DNA from: Methylopumilus sp947499625
GTDB taxonomy: Bacteria > Pseudomonadota > Gammaproteobacteria > Burkholderiales > Methylophilaceae
Assembly (NCBI GenBank): GCA_965234475.1
Contig: OZ248397.1
Span: 186,001-250,000, forward strand
Direction of reading: 5' to 3'
Length of the DNA: 64,000 bases
Every line of letters starts with the position of its first letter. Position 1 is the stretch's first letter. A program made the translations under genes and the position numbers. Under the pieces are notes generated by a model. The model had not been told where the DNA came from. It was given only the letters and a program-made list of their open reading frames with translations, and did no database searches. Positions 8,529 through 16,265 of this stretch are shown in pieces.

Positions 8529-9923
8529 GCGGCTATGTTTTATTGAATAAGTAAAGTAAAAAACAACTCCAATTAATACCCAAGTCAAAAATCTTCTCCA
8601 AGTTTCAACCGGTAAGAAAAACATTAAAGCTCCACATGAAAAGATTCCTAAGAGTGGAATAAGAGGATGCCATTTATTCTTAAAAGTTGCTTTATTATTT
8701 TTATGAAGTTTTCGTATAAAAATGACACCCAGTGAAACAATCACAAAAGCAGCTAATGTTCCAATATTAACAATCTCAGCTAAAGTGCCCAGTGGTATAA
8801 AGCCAGCAATTAATGAGATGATCAACCCGCAAAAAATAATAACTTTCACGGGGGTGTTGGTATTTTTGTTCACCTCACATAAAGTATGAGGAAGCAATCC
8901 ATCTCTGCTCATTGCAAAAATAATTCTTGTTAAGGCGTAATAAAGTACAAGCATTACAGTTGTGAGTCCGGCAATAACACCAGTAGCGACAACCGCAGAA
9001 GCCCATTGAAAGCCTATTTTTTGAAGTGCATAAGCAACAGGAGAAGGTACATTAAGTTCCTGGTATGGAACAACGCCTGTAAGCAATAATGAAACGATGA
9101 TGTATATCACAGTACAAAAAGCAAGTGAACCAATGATGCCTTTAGGCAGATCTCTTTGAGGATTTATTGCTTCTTCAGCGGCAGTTGAAACTGCATCAAA
9201 ACCAACGTATGCAAAAAAAACTAATGAAGCGCCCGCGAGAACGCCAACAGTTTTTCCATCAGGTAATGTCGAAAACCATCCGTAAGGCATAAAGGGATGC
9301 CAGTTAGCTGGGTTTACATTAAAAATAGCAACTGAAATAAATAATGTGATAGTTAGAAGTTTAACAAAAACCATCACAGCATTGAATTTAGCACTTTGCT
9401 TTGCGCCAATAATAAGTAAGGACATGATGATTAATATAATGACCATTGCTGGAAGGTTCACTATACCTCCTAATGAAGGTGCTTTTGATAGTGCTTCGGG
9501 AAGGCCCAGACCCATAGCGGTAAGGGCATTATTGAAATAGCCGGACCAGCCATTCGCGACTGCAGCAATAGACATTCCGTATTCCATGAGTAGAATCCAG
9601 CCAATAATCCATGCAAAGAATTCACCAAAGGCAACATAACTATAACCATATGCACTTCCACAGCCGCCAATCGATGATGAAAGTTCTGCATAAGCTAATG
9701 CTGCAAAAGCACAAGCAAAGCCTGACACTATAAAAGATAAAATAACCGCGGGGCCCGCTTGGTTTGCAGCAGCAATACCAGTTAAAACAAATATACCTGT
9801 ACCAATGATGCAGCCTATACCGAGCAATGTAAGATCTAGCGCACTTAGACATTTTTTTAAATGTGCTGGATGCTTATGGTTAATATTTTTTTTTCTAAAA
9901 ATTTTTGTAAATAGATTATTCAT
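8508..9923 (-). CDS. APC-superfamily amino acid permease
   Basis: A 471-residue inner-membrane transporter of the amino acid-polyamine-organocation superfamily, cationic amino acid transporter-like (YfnA/CAT type). The diagnostic first membrane helix GIGCIIGTGIFVLTG (about 36-50) carries the substrate-binding glycine motif. The segment FFAYVGFDAVSTAAEE (about 236-251) forms the equivalent of helix 6. About twelve membrane segments are visible. The start overlaps the hemF stop by eight bases, so it is translated from the tail of that operon. The C-terminal NKKPA is encoded by the terminator stem. The substrate cannot be assigned from sequence. Confidence 0.9.
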   Translation of the reverse strand: MNNLFTKIFRKKNINHKHPAHLKKCLSALDLTLLGIGCIIGTGIFVLTGIAAANQAGPAVILSFIVSGFACAFAALAYAELSSSIGGCGSAYGYSYVAFGEFFAWIIGWILLMEYGMSIAAVANGWSGYFNNALTAMGLGLPEALSKAPSLGGIVNLPAMVIILIIMSLLIIGAKQSAKFNAVMVFVKLLTITLFISVAIFNVNPANWHPFMPYGWFSTLPDGKTVGVLAGASLVFFAYVGFDAVSTAAEEAINPQRDLPKGIIGSLAFCTVIYIIVSLLLTGVVPYQELNVPSPVAYALQKIGFQWASAVVATGVIAGLTTVMLVLYYALTRIIFAMSRDGLLPHTLCEVNKNTNTPVKVIIFCGLIISLIAGFIPLGTLAEIVNIGTLAAFVIVSLGVIFIRKLHKNNKATFKNKWHPLIPLLGIFSCGALMFFLPVETWRRFLTWVLIGVVFYFTYSIKHSRLNKKPA

Positions 9924-10824
9924 GATCCAGCCAATTTTTATTCGTTAAAAAGTATGTATATAGCTTTTCTTCTTTACTACCCGGTTCAGGTTTCCAATCA
10001 TATTTCCATTGAGCCATTGGTGGCATCGACATCAAAATTGATTCAGTTCTACCATTAGATTGCAAGCCAAATAGAGTCCCACGATCAAATATTAAGTTAA
10101 ATTCTACATAACGACCACGTCGATAAAGCTGGAAGTCCCTTTCTTTCTCTGCATAATTAATATCCTTTCTTCTTTGAAGAATAGGTAGGTATGCGTTTAA
10201 AAAAATATCACCCACTGCTTTGTTCAAATTAAAAGACTTATCAAAACCTAAGCGATTAAAATCATCATAAAAAATACCGCCAATCCCTCTAGGCTCGTTG
10301 CGATGTTTTAGATAAAAGTATTCATCACAGTTCTTTTTAAATTCCAAATATAGTTTTTTATCATATGGATCAAGAATAGTTTTGAGTGTTTTGTGAAAAT
10401 GAATTGCATCTTCGTCGAAGCCATAATAAGGAGTTAAATCTATGCCACCCCCAAACCACCATATATCCTCAAGATTTTCTTTTTTTGCAATAAAAAATCT
10501 TACATTCATATGTACTGTGGGTGCGTATGGATTTTTAGGATGTAAGACTAGCGATAATCCCATAGCCTCCCATTTTCTATCTGCCGCCTCTGGATGAGCA
10601 GCGCTTGCTGAGCGTGGTAACTTGTCACCTAAGACATGTGAGAACGCAACACCAGCTCTTTCAAATACATTGCCATTTTCTAGGAGGCAGGAAGTCCCAC
10701 CTCCACCCTCTTTTCGAAGCCAGGAGTCGTTAATAAAGTTTTTACCATCAACAATCTGAAGTGTTTCAACAATATTCGTTTGGAGGTTGTTAAAGTACTC
10801 AAAAACTAGATTTGAATTAATCAT
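9916..10824 (-). CDS. hemF: Coproporphyrinogen III oxidase, oxygen-dependent
   Basis: Oxidatively decarboxylates coproporphyrinogen III to protoporphyrinogen IX using O2, a late step of heme synthesis. The 302-residue protein is of normal length. Typical segments are GGGGTSCLLENG (about 40-51), FSHVLGDKLP, NPYAPTVHMNVRFF (about 98-111), WWFGGGIDLTPYYG (about 121-134) and the C-terminal EFNLIFDRGTLFGL. HemF supplies substrate for HemJ (54070-54483). The oxygen-requiring form fits an aerobic organism. It lies one base after tsaC in a minus-strand operon. Confidence 0.97.
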   Translation of the reverse strand: MINSNLVFEYFNNLQTNIVETLQIVDGKNFINDSWLRKEGGGGTSCLLENGNVFERAGVAFSHVLGDKLPRSASAAHPEAADRKWEAMGLSLVLHPKNPYAPTVHMNVRFFIAKKENLEDIWWFGGGIDLTPYYGFDEDAIHFHKTLKTILDPYDKKLYLEFKKNCDEYFYLKHRNEPRGIGGIFYDDFNRLGFDKSFNLNKAVGDIFLNAYLPILQRRKDINYAEKERDFQLYRRGRYVEFNLIFDRGTLFGLQSNGRTESILMSMPPMAQWKYDWKPEPGSKEEKLYTYFLTNKNWLDHE

Positions 10825-10825
10825 A

Positions 10826-11368
10826 TTATTTTCTAATTATTTTATTGCTAATAAAATCTTGAATCGTTGTAGGTTTTTTTTCACTACCAATATTCCCCTC
10901 AATAATCTTTACATTATTCTTAAATAAATTTTTACATGCTCTAAGGGTTTTGATGGATTGTTTATGACTTAAGTTAGCACTTGTTGAGGTGATTGGGAAG
11001 CTGATTGAATTTAATAAATTTAAAGTACTTTTAACTTTAGGGAGTCTTATAGCAATGTTATGACTAGCCCCTCTTAACCATGAAGGACAATAATTAGATG
11101 CAGGTACTAACCAAGTATGAGGGCCAGGCCATTTATTCATCATCTCTTTTTTTTGCAACTCAGACAGGTCTTGCATATATGAATACAAATGATTTATCTT
11201 GGAACTGATTAAAATAAAACCTTTTGATCGAGCCCTTTTTTTTAAACGTAGAATTTTTTCTACCGCATATTTATTTTTTGGATCACAGCCCAATCCATAA
11301 CAGGATTCAGTAGGGTAAGCTATAACACCCCCTTGTTTTAAATATCGGATTAAGCGTTGATTAGCCAA
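10826..11368 (-). CDS. tsaC: L-threonylcarbamoyladenylate synthase (YrdC/Sua5 family)
   Basis: Makes threonylcarbamoyl-AMP from threonine, bicarbonate and ATP, the donor for the t6A37 modification of ANN-decoding tRNAs. The 180-residue single-domain protein is the TsaC form, without the extra Sua5 domain. It shows GGVIAYPTESCYGLGCDP (about 13-30) and WPGPHTWLVPA (about 79-89), with SITSTSANLS-like ITSTSANLSH later. Its pathway partner tsaB is in this window at 36265-36951. One-base gaps separate it from purD and hemF. Confidence 0.93.
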   Translation of the reverse strand: MANQRLIRYLKQGGVIAYPTESCYGLGCDPKNKYAVEKILRLKKRARSKGFILISSKINHLYSYMQDLSELQKKEMMNKWPGPHTWLVPASNYCPSWLRGASHNIAIRLPKVKSTLNLLNSISFPITSTSANLSHKQSIKTLRACKNLFKNNVKIIEGNIGSEKKPTTIQDFISNKIIRK

Positions 11369-11369
11369 T

Positions 11370-12641
11370 TTAATCGTTATTTAAGGCTCTGTAACCTATA
11401 TCTTTTCGATATTGGACGCCATTAAATTTGATAGTATTGATAGCTTCATAGACTTTAAGTTGGGCCTCTTTCACAGAATTGGCAAGCGCGGCGACAGCTA
11501 GAACTCTTCCGCCTGAAGTTAGAAGTTTATTATTTTTGTATATAGTGCCTGCATGAAAAATATAGCTGTCAGGAATAATGAGATCTTCAATATAAATTTC
11601 ATCGTTTAACTTTGGAGATTCGGGATAGCCTGCAGAAGCCAAAACGACAGCTAGTGCTGATCTTGTATCCCATTCAATTTCTGATGAATCAAGTTGTCCG
11701 AGCGATGCCTTGTATAGCATTTCAAACAAATCACTTTTCAGCCTCATGAGAATGGGTTGTGTTTCAGGATCGCCCATTCGACAATTATATTCTAATGTTT
11801 TTACATCACCTTTTTTAGTGATCATGAGCCCTGCATAAAGGAATCCAGTAAATGGAATACCATCTTTAGCCATACCATGAATAGTAGGATAGATAATTTC
11901 TTCCATAACTTTAGAGTAAATTTCTTTAGTAACTACAGGTGCCGGTGAGTATGCTCCCATACCTCCTGTGTTAGGACCCATATCTCGATCTAAGAGCCTC
12001 TTATGATCTTGGCTTGTAGCTAACGGCAGAATTGTTTTGCCGTCACATACCACCATAAAGCTAGCCTCTTCTCCTTCAATGAATTCTTCGATCACAACTT
12101 TGGCCCCTGCATCACCAAATTTATTGTCTACAAGCATAAAGTCTATTGCATCATGAGCTTCTTTGACTGTCATAGCGACAATGACACCTTTCCCGGAAGC
12201 TAACCCATCCGCTTTAATGACAATGGGTGTGCCATGCTCATTAATATATTGATACGCCTCATCAGGCATTTTAAATGTTTTATATTTTGCAGTAGGGATG
12301 TTGTGCCTATACATGAAGTCTTTGGCAAAATCTTTAGAGCTTTCGAGTTGAGCAGCTTTTTGGGTAGGTCCAAAAATATTCAAATTTTTAGATCTAAATA
12401 AATCAACGATACCTTTAGAAAGTGGAAGCTCTGGACCAACGACAGTGAGGTCAATTCTTTCTATAATTGCAAAATCTGAAAGAAGATCAATATCGGTCAG
12501 ATCAATATTTTTGAATTTTGGATTGAGGTGAGTTCCACCATTACCTGGGGCTATAAAAATAGCATTTACTTTATTACTTTGAGAAAGTTTCCACGCCATC
12601 GCATGTTCTCTGCCGCCACTTCCAATGACTAGAACTTTCAT
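11370..12641 (-). CDS. purD: Phosphoribosylamine-glycine ligase
   Basis: Joins glycine to 5-phosphoribosylamine with ATP, the second step of de novo purine synthesis. A 423-residue ATP-grasp enzyme of normal length. It starts KVLVIGSGGREHAMAWKL. The ATP-grasp core has VIKADGLASGKGVIVA (about 141-156). The later GPNTGGMGAYSPAPV and NCRMGDPETQPILMR motifs hold substrate- and metal-binding residues. It follows purH by three bases in the dusB-fis-purH-purD order known from betaproteobacteria. Confidence 0.98.
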   Translation of the reverse strand: MKVLVIGSGGREHAMAWKLSQSNKVNAIFIAPGNGGTHLNPKFKNIDLTDIDLLSDFAIIERIDLTVVGPELPLSKGIVDLFRSKNLNIFGPTQKAAQLESSKDFAKDFMYRHNIPTAKYKTFKMPDEAYQYINEHGTPIVIKADGLASGKGVIVAMTVKEAHDAIDFMLVDNKFGDAGAKVVIEEFIEGEEASFMVVCDGKTILPLATSQDHKRLLDRDMGPNTGGMGAYSPAPVVTKEIYSKVMEEIIYPTIHGMAKDGIPFTGFLYAGLMITKKGDVKTLEYNCRMGDPETQPILMRLKSDLFEMLYKASLGQLDSSEIEWDTRSALAVVLASAGYPESPKLNDEIYIEDLIIPDSYIFHAGTIYKNNKLLTSGGRVLAVAALANSVKEAQLKVYEAINTIKFNGVQYRKDIGYRALNND

Positions 12642-12644
12642 AAA

Positions 12645-14204
12645 TTAATGTCTAAAGTGACGATATCCAGTAAATAACATCACAAGACCTAATTCATTAG
12701 CAGCATTGATGACTTCCTCATCTCTTAAGCTCCCACCTGGCTGAATAACGCATTTTGCACCGGCAGAAGCTAACACATCAATTCCATCTCTAAAGGGAAA
12801 GAAAGCATCTGAAGCAACTGCTGAATTTATTAAATCAAGATTTGCATTTTTAGCTTTTATAGAAGCAATCTTAGTACTATCGACTCTACTCATTTGACCG
12901 GCGCCAATGCCCAGAGTTTGATTGTTCTTGCAAAATACAATGGCATTTGATTTAACATACTTAGCTACTCGCCACGCAAAAAGCATGTCAGCTATTTGTT
13001 CTTCGTTAGGTTTAAGTTTAGAAACTACTTTGCAATGGGTCATATCTATATTGAAATCATCTGGTGATTGAACTAGCAAACCACCACCAATTTTTTTCAA
13101 TTCAAAAGCATTAAAGCTATTATTGAGCGAAACTTCTAATAATCTAATATTTGGTTTTGATTCAAATATTTCAAGTGATTCAGTATCGTATGATGGAGCG
13201 ATTACAACTTCGACAAATTGAGCAATAATTTGAGATGCAGTATTTTTGTCTAACGAAACATTACAAGCAATAATGCCGCCAAATGAGGATGTTGGATCAG
13301 TTGAAAATGCTTTTTTATAAGCATCGAGTAAGTCTCCAGAAGATCCGACGCCGCATGGATTAGCATGTTTTACAATCACACAGGATGGAAGCTTAAAGCT
13401 TTTAACACATTCCCAAGCCGTGTCTGCATCATTTAAGTTATTGTATGACAGCTCTTTTCCCTGTAACTGTTTAAAGCTTGCCAATGAACCTTTGTTCGAT
13501 ATTTCATCTAAATAAAAAGATGCACTTTGATGTGGATTCTCACCATATCGTAAATCCATTTTTTTGTTAAATGCGAGATTAAGTTTGTTAGGAAAAGCTA
13601 TATTTTTATTTGTATCCAAGCCATTGAGATAATTTGAAATAGTTGAATCGTATTTTGCAGTATGTTCAAAAGCTTTTTTAGCCAAATTAAATCTTAACTC
13701 TAGATCAAGTGCACCATCATTCTGCTTTAAGGCATCTTCAATAAGTTTGTAGTCGGAAGCATCAGTCACAACTGCCACACCATTATAATTTTTTGCTGCC
13801 GACCGGATCATTGCCGGACCACCGATGTCAATATTTTCAATGGCTTCAGAGAGCGGGCAATTTTCTCTAGATATAGTCGCCTCGAATGGATATAAGTTCA
13901 CCACTATTAAATCGATTAAAGGGATATTCGATTTAGACATTGTTTGCAGATGGTTTTCGTCATCTCTTTTTCCGAGTATCCCACCATGTATCTTTGGATG
14001 AAGTGTTTTAACTCTGCCATCTAACATTTCAGGAAAGCCCGTGTAATCGCTGACTTCGATGACAGGAATATCATTGTCAGCAAATAATTTTGCCGTGCCT
14101 CCAGTGGACAAAATTTCAACGTTATATTTAATTAGTATCTTAGCGAATTCGATAATATCTTTTTTGTCTGATACGCTTATAAGGGCTCTTTTGATTTTAA
14201 TCAT
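12645..14204 (-). CDS. purH: Bifunctional AICAR transformylase / IMP cyclohydrolase
   Basis: Performs the last two steps of IMP synthesis: formyl transfer from 10-formyl-tetrahydrofolate to AICAR, then ring closure. The 519-residue protein has an N-terminal MGS-like cyclohydrolase domain (about 1-150; STGGTAKLFADN, DGRVKTLHPKIHGGIL). The C-terminal transformylase domain carries the active-site KHANPCGVG near residue 273. It is two bases downstream of fis and three upstream of purD, so the three are one transcript. Confidence 0.98.
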   Translation of the reverse strand: MIKIKRALISVSDKKDIIEFAKILIKYNVEILSTGGTAKLFADNDIPVIEVSDYTGFPEMLDGRVKTLHPKIHGGILGKRDDENHLQTMSKSNIPLIDLIVVNLYPFEATISRENCPLSEAIENIDIGGPAMIRSAAKNYNGVAVVTDASDYKLIEDALKQNDGALDLELRFNLAKKAFEHTAKYDSTISNYLNGLDTNKNIAFPNKLNLAFNKKMDLRYGENPHQSASFYLDEISNKGSLASFKQLQGKELSYNNLNDADTAWECVKSFKLPSCVIVKHANPCGVGSSGDLLDAYKKAFSTDPTSSFGGIIACNVSLDKNTASQIIAQFVEVVIAPSYDTESLEIFESKPNIRLLEVSLNNSFNAFELKKIGGGLLVQSPDDFNIDMTHCKVVSKLKPNEEQIADMLFAWRVAKYVKSNAIVFCKNNQTLGIGAGQMSRVDSTKIASIKAKNANLDLINSAVASDAFFPFRDGIDVLASAGAKCVIQPGGSLRDEEVINAANELGLVMLFTGYRHFRH

Positions 14205-14206
14205 GA

Positions 14207-14446
14207 CTAGATATCAATCTTATGTTGTTTTAATTTTTTTCTGAGTGTATTTCTATTAAGGCCAAGGATTTCTGCAGCCTTACTTTGATTGCCTTTTGAA
14301 ATACTCATGATATAAGTAATTAGCGGTTTCTCCACCATGCCAATGACCATGTCGTAAACATTCGTTGGATGTTCACCATCCAGATCTTTGAAGTATTGAT
14401 CTAAAGATTCATTTACACAATCAGGGATATCTGTCTTCTTTTCCAT
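14207..14446 (-). CDS. fis: Fis family DNA-binding protein
   Basis: A 79-residue nucleoid-associated and regulatory protein. The C-terminal helix-turn-helix (SKAAEILGLNRNTLRKKLKQ, about 56-75) is the Fis/NtrC-type DNA-binding unit. The N-terminal half would form the dimer core; it is shorter than the 98 residues of the Escherichia coli protein, as in other betaproteobacteria. It overlaps the dusB stop by one base, giving the classic dusB-fis operon, here extended into purH-purD. Confidence 0.93.
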   Translation of the reverse strand: MEKKTDIPDCVNESLDQYFKDLDGEHPTNVYDMVIGMVEKPLITYIMSISKGNQSKAAEILGLNRNTLRKKLKQHKIDI

Positions 14447-15456
14447 TAAGCTACCAACATTTCTTCCTCATACTTTATATAAGGGCATTCGATTGAAAGA
14501 AAATTAAAATAATCTTCGATAATTTTAATTTGTTCATCGACTGTTTCAATTGTGTTCATATAGTGTCGAAAATTTGCAGAATTTTTTAATCCTTTTGTGT
14601 ACCAGGAGATATGTTTTCTAGCAATTTTTAATCCTGCATTTTCACCATAAAAGTCATAAAGCTCATTCACATGAGCAATGGTAATATTTTTGATTTCATC
14701 AATAGAAGGATTATCTAAATGCATACCTGTTTTAAGATAGTGATCAATTTCTCTAAAAATCCAAGGTTTGCCCTGAGCCGCTCTTCCAATCATGACCCCA
14801 TCTACACCTGTGTAATCTAAAACATATTTAGCTTTTTCCGGTGAAGTGATATCGCCATTGGCGATAACAGGAATTTTGACTGACTGTTTTACTTCGGCAA
14901 TGGTGTCATACTCAGCTTCACCCATATATAAACAAGCTCTTGTTCTACCATGAATAGCTAATGCTTTAATGCCAATGTCTTCAGCAATTTTTGCAATCTC
15001 TATAGCATTTCGATTTTGAGTATCCCAGCCAGTTCTTATTTTTAATGTGACTGGCACATCTACAGACTTCACAACTGAAGATAATATTTTTTGCACAAGC
15101 GGCTCATCTTTGAGGAGTGCTGATCCCGCCATCACATTACATATTTTTTTTGCAGGACATCCCATGTTGATATCGATAATTTGAGCGCCATGATCCACAT
15201 TAAATTGAGCGGCGTCCGCCATCATTTTGGGGTCAGCCCCAGCAATTTGGACCGAAATTGGATCTACCTCGCCTTCATGATTGGCGCGGCGAAGTGTTTT
15301 TTGACTGCCATATAGGAGTGAGTTTGATGTCACCATTTCACTTACTGCCATGCCAGCACCAAACTTTTTGCAAAGTTGGCGGAAAGGGCGATCTGTGACG
15401 CCTGCCATGGGAGCGACTACGAGATTATTCTTAACGGAAATAGAGCCTATTTGCAC
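14446..15456 (-). CDS. dusB: tRNA-dihydrouridine synthase B
   Basis: FMN enzyme that reduces uridine 17 in the D-loop of tRNAs. The 336-residue protein has a TIM-barrel N-terminal domain opening NNLVVAPMAGVTDRPFRQL, with the catalytic cysteine in DINMGCPAKKICN (about 95-107). The sugar/FMN motifs KIRTGWD and IANGDI follow. The GVDGVMIGRAAQGKPWIF signature supports the DusB subgroup, as does its position directly upstream of fis. Confidence 0.96.
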   Translation of the reverse strand: MQIGSISVKNNLVVAPMAGVTDRPFRQLCKKFGAGMAVSEMVTSNSLLYGSQKTLRRANHEGEVDPISVQIAGADPKMMADAAQFNVDHGAQIIDINMGCPAKKICNVMAGSALLKDEPLVQKILSSVVKSVDVPVTLKIRTGWDTQNRNAIEIAKIAEDIGIKALAIHGRTRACLYMGEAEYDTIAEVKQSVKIPVIANGDITSPEKAKYVLDYTGVDGVMIGRAAQGKPWIFREIDHYLKTGMHLDNPSIDEIKNITIAHVNELYDFYGENAGLKIARKHISWYTKGLKNSANFRHYMNTIETVDEQIKIIEDYFNFLSIECPYIKYEEEMLVA

Positions 15457-15480
15457 TGTCGTATATTTACTTAGGGAAAG

Positions 15481-15499
15481 TTGCCTATTTTATAGGCAA
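15481..15499. other. Hairpin between the MoaB-domain gene and dusB
   Basis: A perfect 8-bp inverted repeat, TTGCCTAT and ATAGGCAA, surrounds a three-base loop. On the minus strand it lies 25 bases before the dusB ATG and is followed by CTTTCC, a weak U-run, so termination there would be inefficient. Its position in front of a dusB-fis operon suggests an attenuator or a promoter-region element; either role is inference. Confidence 0.45.
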
Positions 15500-15529
15500 A
15501 TGGCTTTTTATAAAAGTGAAGACTTCAAA

Positions 15530-16264
15530 TTACTTATGCCATTCATAGCCTAAATTAAGGATTTTGGCTTGTATCTCTAACAGGGCTTCATCGACTAATT
15601 TTGATGGACCTTTAACACCAAGCTCAATAGTCTTAATAGGTTTTAATTTAGGCAGGCTAAAAAGTTTAATTTCTGGATATTTTTTTACAATGTCATTCAT
15701 CAAATCAATCAATTTACTTTCGCTTACATCATTAATCCAAATCGAAGCTTCGGCAAAATCATTTTGATTTAATAGTTGCTGATAGTGTGTATTGAGAATC
15801 CATTCGACCATCGGCCAGGCCATTTCAGGAAAACCTGGCAGGAAATGATAATTATTGATTTTAAATCCCGGAATTTTATTAATCTCATTTGGAATCAATA
15901 ATGCACCCTCTGGAATATCTGCCATCAAAACTCTTTTAGGGTGAGCTCCTTCACCAAACTGATCTTCAATGCGCTTAACAGCCTCATCATTCCTAGTTAA
16001 TTGAAGATTAAAAGCGTCTGCAGCTGCCTGCCTTGTAAAGTCGTCTGGTGTTGCACCAATACCTCCAAAAGAGAAAACAACAGTATTAGACTTTATTGAT
16101 TCTTTGATTGATTGAATAATGTCTTTAGAATCATCTTGAATGTATTTTGCCCAAGACAATGAAAGCTTATATTTTTTTAATGTTTTTTGTACGTATTCAA
16201 AATGTTTATCTTGTCTTTTGCCAGATAAAATTTCATCACCAATAATTAAAACACCAAATTCCAT
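15530..16264 (-). CDS. MoaB/CinA-N domain protein (molybdopterin-binding-like)
   Basis: A protein of about 244 residues with the fold named for molybdopterin-binding MoaB/MogA. It matches the N-terminal domain of CinA: EFGVLIIGDEILSGKRQD at the start and FSFGGIGATPDDFTRQAAA (about 70-88). The C-terminal CinA deamidase domain is absent. Stand-alone versions are common in betaproteobacteria and their function is not settled. A start at 16279 is possible and would overlap polA by 14 bases. I prefer the internal ATG at 16264, one base after the polA stop, matching the tight spacing elsewhere. Confidence 0.8.
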   Translation of the reverse strand: MEFGVLIIGDEILSGKRQDKHFEYVQKTLKKYKLSLSWAKYIQDDSKDIIQSIKESIKSNTVVFSFGGIGATPDDFTRQAAADAFNLQLTRNDEAVKRIEDQFGEGAHPKRVLMADIPEGALLIPNEINKIPGFKINNYHFLPGFPEMAWPMVEWILNTHYQQLLNQNDFAEASIWINDVSESKLIDLMNDIVKKYPEIKLFSLPKLKPIKTIELGVKGPSKLVDEALLEIQAKILNLGYEWHK

Positions 16265-16265
16265 C

